Numbered from the stretch's first letter, positions 32,701 through 45,669 are shown. The stretch is 64,000 bases of DNA from Delphinapterus leucas (GCF_002288925.2 NW_022098058.1:2197138-2261137), one strand, 5' to 3'. Translations and numbers: made by a program. The notes: generated by a model from the letters alone, not told the origin.

Positions 32701-34314
32701 CGCAGGCCAGTCTGGGGTGCGGGAGGCACAGGCGAATGGGTAAGAACGAGACGCCTCCACGTGGGCGCTAATGGTGGGACTGGCAGGCGGCTGAGGGAAG
32801 TTCATAAGGCAGGTAAACTCACCTCCCATGGGCAGCCGCCACACGTGCATATACACACTCAGACCACTGGTATAAAATTAACGTGCAGCGACTCAGGTGG
32901 AGCTGGCTTTGGGAGTGGTAAAAGCCACCACGGATAAACCCAAAGACCAGAGAGATATTGAAGAGGAATAATATCTATGAGCATTCTGTGTCCCCCGACC
33001 CCGCCATGAGGGGTTCTTTGTGGGTCTCAGACCAGCCTTGCACAGGAACCCTTCGTGTTGTTCCAAAGAGCAGCAGGCAAGAAGATGGAGTCTAGAAGAT
33101 GCTGCATGGACTGGCTGTGAGGGGGGCAGGATGGCAATAGGATATGTCCCTGGCCAACTGCCCCATCCACAGTTAGGACTCGGGCCCTGGGAGCAGACCC
33201 GAGCCCTGTCGGGTCATTGGCATTGGCCTAGGCGTACATACCCTTAGACCCTAAGCTCTTGTCCTCAGTTTCCCCATCTGTAAAATGGAGAGGCTCTAGC
33301 TGATGATTTCTAGCTGAGAGAAAGATCAACCCACTCCTTCAAGTGGATGGTGGATGGTGGTGAAGGATGGTAGAGCAAGGCAGAGCTGCAGGTCCCTCAG
33401 AGGGGGTCTGGGGGCCACGGGTCAAGCCTTAGAACACCCTCCCTGCTCCATGCCATGTTCAACTACGTCCAGGCATCATGGGCCTTGGAAGCCTCCCCAC
33501 ACCCAAGCTCTTCGGTGGGATTTGATCTGGAAGCAGAGGAATCTGACAGTTTCCCCTTTCTGATGTTTGGGAAAAGAAATTCAAAGTACGCCCCTTAGTC
33601 TCTGCAGTATGCAGTTATGTTGTGTTTTTAAAATTTATATATTTATTTACTTATCATTTTTTTTTTACAATTTTATAATTAACCTTCTGGTGATTTCCAG
33701 GGTTTTATGTATCTTCCACAACAGTTTTTTCCCTTCCACTGATGAAAGAAGATGATGACATGGAAGACTAAAATAAAAATGCCTAATTACTTATTCGCCC
33801 AAGAGAGCTAAGCAGTTATGCCTGTGAAACAGGCAGCATTTCATTACCCTCTGTGAAATATTTTAATTTTCCCCTAAAAGGATTTCAAACAATCTATGGT
33901 TGCAAATGGCAGAGCTGCCTCCTCCGTAATTCAATTTGTTATCATGAACTTGAGCTCTAAAATCGCCTACGTGCATTATTAAGAAGCAGGGACCGGCCCC
34001 TTTTTTCTTTTGGCTTTTTTTATCTTGACAAACCCAGAGGTTTTACTATTGCTGTAGACTCTCCATGAGGCTTGCTCTCCAGGGCTCTAATTCTGTAAGG
34101 GAGTTAAGGCGTTGGTTTTGAGGGGCAGGAAGCAGGCCCGGGGGGAAGTGATTTGCTCCTCATCACAGACCTGCAGGGGGGCAGGCCTGGGGCTACCCCC
34201 AATTCCCCTGATTCCTAGTGCCACACCGTATCCAGCACATTTCCCTGTATGGGCACTAAGCCCTTTGGGAGTGCTGGGTGCAGCTATGGGTGTAACTTTG
34301 AGAGGACAATTCAT

Positions 34315-34370
34315 GCTCCTGTTTTGGGATGCTTGACCAAGAGCTCCTGTTTTGGGATGCTTGACCAAGA
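34315..34370. repeat. Perfect 28-bp tandem duplication
   Basis: Two identical copies starting at 34315 and 34343, each beginning GCTCCTGTTTTGGGATGCTT. It lies just before the L1 fragment. Confidence 0.95.
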
Positions 34371-34399
34371 GCTAAGACCAAGGAATGATGACTTGAAGA

Positions 34400-35195
34400 G
34401 TGACAAGTTATAAATAACATCTGCAAAAATGAGATGAAAAGAAACATAGCTAGCAGGTACTGCCTCACACTCATGAGGATGGCCATTATCCAAAACAAAA
34501 CAGAAAACAAGTGCTGGCGAGGATGTGGAGAAATTGGAACCCTTGTGCACTGTTGGTGGGAATGTAAGATGGTGCAGCTACTGTGGAAACCAGTGTGGAG
34601 GTTCCTCAAAAACCTGCACATAGAATTACCATATGATCCAGCAATTTTACTTCTGGGTATACACCCAAAGGAACTGAAAGCGAGAGACCTGAGAAGATAT
34701 TTGTACACCTGTGTCCACAGCAGGATTATTCACAGTAGCAAAAAGGTGGACGCAACCCAAGTGTCCACTGACAGATGAAGAGATAAGCAAAATGTGATCT
34801 ACACATACAGTGGAATATTATTCAGCCTTAAAAAGGAAGGAAATTCTGACGCATGTTACAACATGGATGAACCTTGAGGACATTATGCTAAGTGAAATAA
34901 GCCAGACAAAAAAGGACAGATACTGTGTGATTCCACTTACACGAGGTCCCTTGAGTAGTCAAATTTATAGACACAGAAAGTAGAAGGGTGGGCGCCAGGG
35001 GCTGGGGGAGGGGGGGAGGAGTTAGTGTCTGATGGGGACAGAGCTGCACTTGGGGAAGATGAAATGTTCTGGAGATGGGTGGTGGTGATGGTTGTACAAT
35101 GTGAATGTACTTGATGACACTGAACTGTACACTAAAATGGCTAAGATGATAAATTTTAAGTTACGTGTATTTTACTACAATATTAAAACATCCTC
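34400..35195 (+). mobile_element. L1M LINE 3' fragment (end of ORF2 and 3' UTR)
   Basis: AACAAGTGCTGGCGAGGATG, TTGTGCACTGTTGGTGGGAA, TACCATATGATCCAGCAATT, AATGGAATATTATTCAGCCT and GTACACTAAAATGGCTAAGA mark the L1 ORF2 C-terminal region and 3' UTR. Frames are broken; it is 5'-truncated and old. Confidence 0.92.
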
Positions 35196-35429
35196 AACAC
35201 CCCGTCCTCCCTGTGCCCCCAAACGCGGCAACCATTGCACGGTGATTCGCAGCAACTCCCATAGGATGCCGATTGTGGGAGCGCATTAGAAATGACTTTT
35301 TGCTTGCTGGCTGTCTCTGGTGGCCTAGCCCCCTCCCCTCCCCCCTTGAGGACAGGCACTGGCAGACGAGCCTCCCCGATGCCCAGATGGACCACCAGGC
35401 AGCCTCGGCAGCTGCAGCGGTGACTTTGC

Positions 35430-35595
35430 TAGCTCTTTACCAAGCTCTGCACGTGCGTCCTCGGTTGCATCTTCATGGCTCCCTAGGGGTCGGGCTGTTA
35501 TTATTCCCATGTGCACAGGGAGGCCTGGAGAAACCAGGTCACACAGCTAGTAAGTGGCCGAGCTAGGATTTGACCCCAGCGGTTCTCAGCTCTGA
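35430..35595 (-). repeat. MIR SINE
   Basis: GGAGAAACCAGGTCACACAG, CTAGTAAGTGGCCGAGCTAG and GATTTGACCCCAGCGGTTCT match inverted MIR. Confidence 0.78.
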
Positions 35596-36055
35596 GCCCA
35601 CACAGCAAACGCCCTGCCTCTCTTCACTAGCATTTGAGATGGTTGCTTAACTAGGTAACTGGTGGGTGATTGGTTTAGAGCCCATGGTCGGGGGTTGGGG
35701 GGGAGGGCTGTCTTGCTTATCTCTGCTTCCCACTTGGGGTAATTAATGAATATGCGTTGAATGAATAAATGAATAATTTGGTGTCTGTGGGTGTGGAGAG
35801 CTGCTGATGGGAGGCCAGGTGGGATGGGATTTTGTCAGAATTTTGGCCTCCGGAATTGTCATCTGAGGGTCTGCCTCCCCAGGAGCCTCTCAGGTGCTGG
35901 GCCTCGAGGAGCAGCAGGGGGCAGAATCGTGGACTTTCCCCAGAGACTGCAAAGGCTTAGGGCGGGGTGTGTGTCCTGAACAGCTGGGACAGGCTGAAAC
36001 GCCCTGGGGAGACACACGCTGGAAAGCAGGTTTCCTGGGGACCTTCCCGAGCTTG

Positions 36056-36345
36056 CCAATGCACTGTGCATGTGTGTGCATGTGGTGTGTGTGTGCTGTG
36101 TGTGGTATGTGCATGTGGCGTGTGTGTGTATATTTGTGCATATACCTGTGTGATTTGTGTGTAGAGTATGTGTATGGTGAGTGTATGTGCTGTGTGTGTG
36201 TGTGTGTGGTATAACGTGTGTGTGGTAGGCGTGTGGTGTGTGTGTGTGTGTGGTATAACGTGTGTGTGGTAGGCGTGTGGTGTGTGTGCGTGTGTGGTAT
36301 AACGTGTGTGTGGTAGGCGTGTGGTGTGTGTTTTGTGTCACGTGC
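36056..36345. repeat. GT-rich region with 44-bp minisatellite
   Basis: Alternating GT with AT/GC interruptions. Within it, three units of exactly 44 bp start at 36208, 36252 and 36296, each beginning GGTATAACGTGTGTGTGGTA. Confidence 0.93.
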
Positions 36346-37814
36346 ACAGGGTGAGAAGGTGGGATGTAGGGATTAACAGTGCTGTTAAAAATCAGAATTC
36401 CCCATTCAGGGTTATGTGCTTTAAACTGCTCTCCTAGAGATGGTGTTTCCAAAAACAAACAAACAAATAAAAGCAAACAGAACCAAAACAGCTGCTGAAT
36501 CCAACACAAAGGCCCCGGTCGCTCCACAGGCCAGAGCGAAGGGCTGCCCCACCTCCCCATCTTAACGCCCTGCTAAGCCACTTCCAGGGGCTTCTGTGTC
36601 CTCTGGAGCCCCTGTCTTGGCCAGAGCCCCTCGCAGAGCTGGCTTGACGCAGGGGGTTTGAGGTTCATTGGAATATTTAGTTGCACCCTGGGTTTGGAGC
36701 CAGATCTGAGTTCAAGGGCTGACTGCTTCCTAGAGTCACCTCCCCACTCTCCCCTCCTCTCAGGAGCTCTAGGTCTAAGATTTGTGAGAAATACCATCGA
36801 GCCTGCCTTTGGGGGTCATGGGGGCTCTCTGTGGATGAAGCCACCTCAGTTTGGGAATGGGGTAGACTGAAGACCTGGAGTTTCTAACTAGGTGAAGTGT
36901 GGCTCATTTATTCAGGAAAACCATCCTTCCAGGCAGATCCTCCCTGCTCCTTCTTCCAGAACCACTTCAGGGACTCCAAGGAGATTTGTTTTTCTTTCAG
37001 TAGTTCATGTTTCCAGAACATACGCCATAAACTTCCAACAATTCGGCTCCACAAGTGCCCATCTTCATTTTAATAATTCAAATGTTAACTGTAGTGTCAA
37101 CCTACGTTAAAAGAGGTCTCATAAAATATAAACTGAAAGTCCGCTTGGGTGGTTTCAGCACACAGAATAAACGTGGGTGGAAAAGGAGAATGTTTTCCCA
37201 AGAAAGCTCCGTGCCTCTAAAGTCTGAGGAGGAGCTATTTCCATTTGAAAGCTCAGCTGCAGCTCAAGAAGCAGCAGGGCTACAAGAAGAAGAAGCTAGC
37301 AGAAGTCTTGACGTTCAAAGAGTCGGAAGCGACAAGGCAAATCTGAGGGTGTGCCAGGATTTCTGAGGTGGGGAAGCAATTTCTGACTACAAGATGATTC
37401 ATGTAGCTTCCCTCAGAGGGCAAGTTTTGTTCCTAATGATTAGAAATAGGAGTGGAAAGAAGAAAGTTCTGCCATCCGCAGAAGGGATGGGGCATGGGGC
37501 TGGGGCTGGCCCTCTGAGAGGCGCGTCCTGGGTCACTTTTTCTGGCCTTCCCCCTGGCAGCCTTGGCTCTCACACCACCCTCCACCCGTGCCTGGCTGGT
37601 TCTGGGCATTGTGATGAGAAAGCCTACTAAGGGCTTACCTGCCGCCACCCAACTCCCCCTCAGCCTTGCCAGCCTCGCCTCTCATCACTGTGGCCCTGGG
37701 AAAGGTCCAGGCCACAGACCGCCACATCTCCTGAGAGGTCTCTGGGCTTTGGCAGGCTGTGGCCCTGCCTGGAATGACCTTGCTCCCTCGCCCGCTGGGT
37801 AAACTCCTCCAGAG

Positions 37815-37960
37815 TTCTTGGGACTCAGCTCTGTCACTTGGTGTCAGGAGCAGCCCTGGGCAGGTTACTCGATATTTCTGCAGCTCTGTTTTCTTAGCTG
37901 CAAGACGGGAATTGTCCTATTTGCCTTGATTACCTGGAAGGGATGTGGAGGGTCAAACTA
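37815..37960 (+). repeat. MIR SINE fragment
   Basis: GCTCTGTCACTTGGTGTCAG, CCCTGGGCAGGTTACTCGAT and TTACCTGGAAGGGATGTGGA follow MIR. Confidence 0.65.
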
Positions 37961-38164
37961 GACAGTGGCTGGCAAAGCAAACTACAGAGGGTAAGGCTCA
38001 GAAATAATAATAGAAGTGATAAGAGTAACAACTGGAGCGGTCTGAGCGCTTGCTACATGTCCAGCACTGTGCTGACAGCCACACACACGCATTCTCATCT
38101 GATCTCAGAGCAGCCCTGGAGCTGCCTCAAGGCAAAGGTGCAGCCAGAGGACTTGGAGAAGGAG

Positions 38165-38395
38165 TGGTGGTGAGCTGTGCAGGCTCTGGACTGGACAGAC
38201 CTGGATGTGAACCCTGGCTCAGCCTCTCATCTGCTCTGGGGCTCTGGGCATGTTCTTTAACTCCTCCCAGCATCAGTGTCCTTATCTATGAATTGGAGAT
38301 GTGACGTCACCTACTTCATGGGGTCCTCATACAAGGCAACATGGGTTAAGCACTCAGCAATGAGTCTGGCTAAGTGAATATTAGTGATTATGATT
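38165..38395 (+). repeat. MIR SINE, near full length
   Basis: GTGCAGGCTCTGGACTGGAC, GATGTGAACCCTGGCTCAGC, TCTGCTCTGGGGCTCTGGGC and CACTCAGCAATGAGTCTGGC extend over most of MIR. Confidence 0.75.
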
Positions 38396-38540
38396 CATTG
38401 TATACTCATTTTACAGATTGGAAAACAATCTGTAAACAAGCCTCTTGAAGAGGTTAGTTAACTTGCTCAGGGTCACATGGGTGGTAAGTGCTGCAGCTGA
38501 AGTTTGAATCTTGGTCTGTCAGACTTCAGAGCCAAAGCTC
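38395..38540 (-). repeat. MIR SINE
   Basis: Inverted MIR with CATTTTACAGATTGGAAAAC, GTTAGTTAACTTGCTCAGGG and TCACATGGGTGGTAAGTGCT; head to head with the preceding copy. Confidence 0.75.
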
Positions 38541-38976
38541 CTAACCTCTGCTTACTGGACTGGGTGTCAGGACATCTGGATTCTAACTCCACTAACCCAC
38601 AGGGTGACTTGGCCCAAGTCCTCTCCCATTTCTGGGCCTCAGAGTAAAGTGAGGGGGCTGGACCAGGTGGTCCTTAAGGTCCGCGGATCCATGTAGATTA
38701 TACCTACACAACCTACCCCTGCAAATACTCATCTAGTTAAAAAAAAATCTTTTAGAATAACAGGCACTGGCTAATTTGGAAGTCTCCGGATCAATGCAGA
38801 CTAGAGAGTTGAGGGCAGTTTCAGAAGAGATTCGCTCAGCATGCTGGAGGTACCAAGAGAGCACTGGTATTAGCCGTGGGACTGGGACCAAGGCCAACTA
38901 CTACTTCTTGCTGTCACAAGAATAGGAAAGTAGAACATAGAGGTAGCCCTGTCCCGAGCCTCTTATCAATTCATAT

Positions 38977-39125
38977 TCATCCATCCACCACGCACATATT
39001 CATCCGTCTGTCTACTCTTCCATTTACTCATCCATCCATCCATCCATCCACCTACCCACCCATCTCTCCATCCATGCCCCACCCATCTCTCCATCCATGC
39101 CCCACCCACCCATCCATCCCTCTCC
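38977..39125. repeat. (CATC)n tetranucleotide repeat
   Basis: Perfect ATCC run at 39029-39050 and degenerate CATC/CACC units around it, including a duplicated 24-bp block with CCATCCATGCCCCACCC. Confidence 0.93.
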
Positions 39126-39884
39126 CTACCTAGTCTTCATCTCACTGATACATATCTATAAATTTATTCACCAGTCAATTCACTGACCTCACCCGTCCAA
39201 CCAGTACTTCCCAAGAGCCTATGCTGGGGGGGAGCAGAGATAACTCAGCTGCGTCTCTCCCTCTCAAAGGGCACACAGCCTGCATCAGACTGCAAGAAGA
39301 CACAGAAGAATCGGCACGCTCGTACAGGGGGAAATACAGCCTTGCCCATGGTCTGTTTCCCAGGCCAAGCTCATTTCCCAACCAAAGCTTATGGGTAGTG
39401 TGGGGACATTGCGTGCCTTTCCTGCCCGACTCCTCTTGCATGGTAAGGATGTTTTGCAGTCTAGATTTCCCAGACTGGTCTGGAGGGTGGCTGGACTTCC
39501 ACCCTCAACTGAACAACCTGTGACTTTTCTCAAAATTCCTCTAGGCCTAGAAGGGCAGTCCCTGGGAGCCCCTTCTCCCAATATGGCTGACAGCTCTGGC
39601 TGTGAATCGGACCCTCTGGACTCCAGGCCTTCCTTCCTGAGACCAACCAATACTAAAGATGCTGCAGGATTGGTTTCAAGGACCAAGAACCGAATCTGGA
39701 CACCCTGCTCAATAGCTGGCTTTAGGGTATCTATAAGTTGGCTTTGCCACTAATTGGTTGTGTCACTTTGGGCAAGACCCTTTCCCTCTGTAGCCCTGAT
39801 GCCTCTGCTGTCTATTCGTTTATTGATTAGCCTCTGCCTGGTTACCAAGGGATGATTTTACTGCTGACGAACAACAACGCTAGT

Positions 39885-40085
39885 CACCCTGAGCGCTGAA
39901 TATGCGCCAGGCCTTGTGCTAAGCACTTCCCACTTACTAACTCATTTCATCCTCACAGTAATCCTATCATCTCCCCCAGGAAACTGAGGCACAGAGAGGT
40001 TAAGTAACTTGTTTACAGTCACACAGCTAGTGAGGGATTTGAACCCAGGCCGTCTGGCTCCAGAGTGTGAGCTTTAACTACCACC
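39885..40085 (-). repeat. MIR SINE, near full length
   Basis: GCGCTGAATATGCGCCAGGC, TTACTAACTCATTTCATCCT, AACTGAGGCACAGAGAGGTT, TCACACAGCTAGTGAGGGAT and TTTGAACCCAGGCCGTCTGG; one of the best-preserved MIR copies here. Confidence 0.9.
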
Positions 40086-41504
40086 CAGACATACCAGGGG
40101 CCTCTGCTGTCCCTTCCACACTGACGGCCATCAGCGCCCAGCAAAGAGAACCGTGTGGCCAGGGTTCTTTCAGGGAAGCCCCAGAAAGAAAGGCACAAGG
40201 GTTCTAGGATGCCAGGGTTCAAGGCACAGAAGGGGACACTGGTGCCCGAGAGGTAAGTGACTTGGCCTGTTTACAAACCAAGGATCCCGGTTCCCAGGTC
40301 CTTGAGCTGTTTCCAGGCTTGGCAGATACACTTTTCCCCAAGGCGGACTGATGGACCCCTGTCCTTTAAGCCACCTGGATACAGCCTCAGTCAACGACAT
40401 CTGGAAATGAATTTTAGCTTTGCCACCGGTGCTGTGAAGCACTGCCTAATTGAGCCTTATCGCTGCAAAGATGTTTTGCAGCCCTCCTGGCAGATCCAAG
40501 AACTCCTTTTTGACTGTAATTGCATAATATACATCTCAATTCAAGCCCATCTTGCAGGGCTCTGCCCACACAGCCACCCCCATCACCAGAAGCCTGTTCT
40601 GGGAATTGCCCCACTCCCCTCTCTGCGGGACGAGATCATTAACAGCATCTCAGTTATTTTAGGAAGGCCTGGGGAACAGAATAAAGCATCGTCAACCTCC
40701 CTTGATTCCCAAATCGGGGTTGGGAGGTAGGGGATGGGGTGGGGTGGGGAGAAGACAAAAACGCCGTCTTTTCTGGCATTCCCCCGCCCCGCGCTCCTGC
40801 CGCCCCCAGCATCCTCTATCATCCATCTGCACGCTTTCTCCCGACCTACTTTCTCCTTCTGTCAGTGCTGCCTCCCCAGCCTGCAGCTCAGGGCTGATGC
40901 AGGAGTACCTGCTCAACCGCAGGGGCGGGTGCAGTCCTTGCAGCCCCAGTGTCTAGAGGCAGGACTCACCTCCTCCCGTACCCCCCACCAGCCTTTGGCC
41001 CTTTGCCGCTGACTTGTGCTCTTCTCCCAGATTTGAGAAAGCTTCTGGCACTCCCGCCACCCAGCCTGATCCTGAAGGTTCAGGCCGGCTCAGGAGCCGA
41101 AGGAGAGGTCAGGGCTAGGGCACGTTGGCGGGGTAAGCAGGAAAGCTCAGCTGCTCACCCAGATGCTCACACTGTAGAAATGTCCTACATCTAGGAGCCG
41201 ACGGGGCTCTGGATGGACAAGTTTGTATTTCTCTTCATTCGAATACTGGTTAATCACCAAAAGGCAACCTATGCTTCTAAACCAATCAGGGATTCTAGAT
41301 GACGCGTCCAGGCAGCTGAACTGAGATAGGAATATGAGAGTTTTTCTTTACAAAACTAGTACTACCACTACTATTACTAACAACAATGTCGTCGCCAGTG
41401 GTAGATTGTGTAAATGGCCACAATTAGTACCCTCTCTGAATCCACGCCCTTTACAATGTGACTTTGAAGTTCCCCCCATTAGAGATGGAGTCTATTTCCC
41501 TGCT

Positions 41505-41835
41505 GCTTGAATCTGGACAGGCCTCTCGACTTGTGTTGGCCAATAGGATGTGGCAAAATGACAACGTGAAAAGCCCAGATTAGCCTGCTGGAGGAGGGGG
41601 ACCACACAGAGCAGAGATGAACCGTCCCAGCCGAGGTCATCCCAGATCAGCCTAGAGTCCTGCCAAGATCAGCAGAGTTGTGGATGTGACCCACCTCAGA
41701 TACACGAGGACATGGTCCCCCAGTTGAGCCCAGCCTGAACTCCTGACTCACAGAAATGTGAGCTAAATACACAGCCTGGTTTTCAGCCACTACATTTTGG
41801 AGTAGTTATACAGCAGAAGCTAACTAATAAAAAGA
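41505..41835 (+). repeat. Old LTR-like element
   Basis: AAAAGCCCAGATTAGCCTGC, GGACCACACAGAGCAGAGAT, GAACCGTCCCAGCCGAGGTC and ATACAGCAGAAGCTAACTAA are words of a mammal-wide MaLR/ERVL-type LTR. Family name uncertain. Confidence 0.6.
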
Positions 41836-42005
41836 CTATTTTTTTGGTAGGGAGGGCAATGACAGGGTCTAAAAAACACAATTAACAACAATCTTTTTTT
41901 TGTGTCATGCAAACAGCATAGCTAAGTCAAAGAGAAAGAAGCTGCTTACTATCTGACCACCCAAAATACATCAGTAGGATTTAAAATTATGTATCACATT
42001 GCTTA

Positions 42006-42371
<366 letters not shown>

Positions 42372-42488
42372 TCACGGTGTAAACATGCAGGAAATGAGGC
42401 AGAGCTGCCCCTTTGCTTCACACATGTGCGAAGGATCTTGCTTGCTACAGCCCCTGTCATCTGGACTCCTTTTCTGTGTGCAGCCCTT

Positions 42489-42514
<26 letters not shown>
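42489..42514. repeat. (TC)n microsatellite
   Basis: Thirteen uninterrupted TC units, followed by T-rich sequence. Confidence 0.92.
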
Positions 42515-42520
<6 letters not shown>

Positions 42521-43529
42521 TTTCGTTTCTTTTAAATTATTTGAGGCATTTAAAAGAGTTGATTAGTTGACTTTATTAATTTGGATTACAGAAGTAATCT
42601 GTATTCTTTATGGAAAAAATAGGGAAAAGGATGATAAATGAAGATTGGGTCCTTTCTGATTACTTCAAATAGTTTCCTCTTACACCCTAACAGAAATAAA
42701 TTCCTTATTTGGTTATGAGTTTTTTCAAAGGTATCATCTTTCACTGGTGGTGCTTGGTTTTCACTGTCACTTTGGTTTCACCCTAAGTGAATAAATTTAA
42801 GTTGTACATATGTTAATAGACATAGGACACTATCTGGAAATAAACAAAATATTAGTGTCATTATTTCTGGGTGGTAGATTTATAGGATTGTTATTGCCTT
42901 CTTTTAAAAATCTATAGCTTCTATTTTTCTACAATGAATACATACTATAACTTGTGTAATAAAAATCACAAATTTCTTTTAAATATAGATACACAACAAA
43001 GAAAGTAAATCAACCATAATCCTACCACCTAGCACGGATACATCTTACATATCGATATCCTTTCTTTTAAAATTTATGACAAAAATGAAATCCTACTCGA
43101 CTTATTATTAATTTTCTTATATTCACTGTCCTTTCTCTCTTCCCAGCATCACACTCCTAGCTTCTTCCAGGTTCTCAAGCAAATAACGCACATAAAGTGA
43201 TTCTCAAGGAACCACCACTCTTACTGCAGGCCCTTATGACACAGTGACCCTATCTGGCAAGGATGGATGTGAAAAGGTGCATTTAGCTAAAGGCTGAGTC
43301 AGATGTTGTTCTAGTCTGTGCCTAAGAATCTGATTTCCTTTATTCTTGCCCTCATTATAACTCTTTATACCAAGGGTAAAAAAGGAGTGCAATTAGAATA
43401 ATTTTATAGTAGGTAATGTTACTAAAAAATGAGTATTGGTAGAATTATGTGCTCTTGCAGTGTCTCTTATCATAACCTGTGATAATAGGAACAATAAATG
43501 TATGTGGAATGGATGCATTCAGCAGCAAT

Positions 43530-43745
43530 TTGAGTTTGCAACACACTTCACAGTTTGTAAAGTTCTTCCACACTTATTTTCTCATCTGATGTCACGAGGA
43601 TCCTATGAAACCTTCATGGACTCTTGTACTCCATTCTGGCAACCAAAGAAGCCAAGGCAAAGCAGCTTGACCAGGGTGACACACCTACTGAGGGTTAAAG
43701 CTGGCATTTGAACCCAGCTCTGTTTAACCTCACAGCCTGGATCAT
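43530..43745 (-). repeat. MIR SINE (diverged)
   Basis: ACACTTATTTTCTCATCTGA, TTGACCAGGGTGACACACCT and GGCATTTGAACCCAGCTCTG match inverted MIR. Confidence 0.7.
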
Positions 43746-45097
43746 TCCATCAGGACTCTGCCCATCTGTCCTCTGTGAAGAGGGTTCATCTCTGGGGCTT
43801 AAGAATCTATAGGCCTGAGCCTCCCAATATGGTTGCTACGTGGGGCTATTAAGTACTGGAAACAGGGCTGGTCTGATGTGAAATGTGCTGTAAGTGTAAA
43901 TTACACATCCAGTTTTGAAGACTTATTATGAAAAGAGAAATGTACAATACCTCATTAATAACTTGTATATTATCAAATATTACAAGTTGGCTTGATAATG
44001 ACTTGGACATATTAGCTTAAGTACATTATTAAAATTAATTTCACCTGTTTCTTTCTGAGTTTTCTTTTTAACGTGGCTACCAGGAGATTTAAAATCACAC
44101 ATGCAGCTGACATTATGTCTCTACTGGACAGCGCGGATCTAAGTGGTCACCACTATTCTTTTGATGACGGCTCCCAGGGGCTAGGTCCAGGCTCAGAAAG
44201 GGGAGAGTTTGCCCCTCCTGGGTTGGGGGAGCTGTACTAAGTTTATCACGTGACTGTACAAGTAACATTACCTAAGGCAGCTGAAGGCACATGTGCCAGA
44301 GATACAAACTACAGGTGTAGAGGCCTAACAATGTCTGTATAGGAAGCCCCGAAACCGAAGCTGTGAGACTTTTAAGGAGACCTCGAGCTCAGCTGGGTGG
44401 CTCGTGGGGTCCCGGCTCACGGCAGCAGGAGGTCTCAATCTCCGGGCCCCAGGCCCCCGATCAGCATTGTGCTGTGACCTGTTTGGGCTTTGGTTTGTGG
44501 GATGGAGTTTCTTCGAGAACCCCAAAACAAGGAGATGATAAGGGCGGTATCCTTTACACATAGCTGCCACTTTCTGGCACCTGCCCTGAGATCTCTTTTC
44601 TGTATGAAATTACATCGGTGAGCCCAGCCCAAATTCCAGCTTGGAAACTGACGCTGATCGTGCCCTCTGGCGGCTCTGCATTCTCGGAGCGAACGCCTTG
44701 TTTTTAAACATGGCCTGGCCTCTGCCCTGGCAGGGACATCCTGGACTCGGGGCCCTGGGAAACAGGAGCGCAGGGCCCTGCTCTCCCAGGTGGGGAAACC
44801 ACGGGACCAAGGGAAAATGATGAGCCCAGGGTATGAGGACCTGGGGGGTGAGCCAGGCTTGAAGTGTCCCCAAGAGGGTCAGGCGCCCAGTGCTCATGAG
44901 ATGCCAGCCCCATACCCCAGCGTTTGGGCTCTACCGACGGCCATGGGCCTGGGAGCAGAAGGAGGTGGGGCTCTGCCATCAGGGTGGCATTTTGGAGCAA
45001 CCGCCAAACCCAAGGCATTCATGGGCCTACTTGCCCTTTACTGAATTGATTTTAAAACTTCATATTTTTAGCCCATCTACTGAGAGGAGGGGGCTTT

Positions 45098-45669
45098 TTT
45101 TTTTTTAATAATAATAGAAGCTATTGTTTTTATTTTTTTAATTAAAATTTTTTTTTCTTTTAAAAAATATTTGTTTATTTATTTATGGCTTCATTGGGTC
45201 TTCGTTGCTGCGCGCGCGCTACTTTTTTTTTTTTTTTTTTCACGCAGCGCTGGGCACAGGCTCTGGACGCGCAGGCTCAGCGGCCATGGCTCACGGGCCC
45301 AGCCGCTCCGCAGCATGTGGGGTCCTCCCGGACCGGGGCACGAACCTGTGTCCCCTGCATCGGTAGGTGGACTCTCAACCACTGCGCCACCAGGGAAGCC
45401 CGGGAGCTACTCTTCGTTGCAGCGCACGGGCTTCTCATTGCGGTGGCTTCTCTTGTTGCGGAACACGGGCTCTAGGTGCGTGGGCTTCAGTAGTCGTGGC
45501 GTGTGGGATCAGAAGTTGTGGCTCGCGGGCTCTAGAGCACAGGCTCAGTAGTTGTGGCGCACGGGCTTAGCTGCTCCGTGGCATGTGGGATCTTCCCGGA
45601 CCAGGGCTCGAGCCCGTGTCCCCTGCATTGGCAGGCGGATTCTCAACCACTGTGCCACCGGGGAAGTCC
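45098..45669 (-). mobile_element. CHR-2-type SINE interrupted by a younger CHR SINE
   Basis: Outer element: minus-strand head GGACTTCCCCGGTGGCACAG at the right end, long CHR-2 body, A/T-rich tail at the left. Outer target-site duplication: GAGGAGGGGGCTTT (45084-45097) and GAGGAGGGGCTTT (45670-45682). A second, shorter CHR copy sits inside it (see next entry). Part of the outer body next to the insertion is missing. Confidence 0.9.
45222..45403 (-). mobile_element. Inner CHR-type SINE
   Basis: Plus-strand T run at 45222-45240, then the antisense CHR body, ending in CCACCAGGGAAGCCC at 45400. It has the same orientation and short body type as 17843-18051, so it inserted after the outer copy. 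GCTAC on the left and AGCTAC on the right are the only flanking match. Confidence 0.85.

Noticed and set aside
34435..34778. Plus-strand open frame of 114 codons
   Set aside because: It is the decayed C-terminal part of L1 ORF2 in the L1M fragment, not a host gene.
36208..36339. Regularly spaced repeats resembling a CRISPR array
   Set aside because: The units are contiguous 44-bp minisatellite copies without unique spacers, in a vertebrate intron.
35859..36560. Minus-strand frame of 233 codons with long His-Thr repeats
   Set aside because: Translation of the GT-rich minisatellite; no support for a gene.
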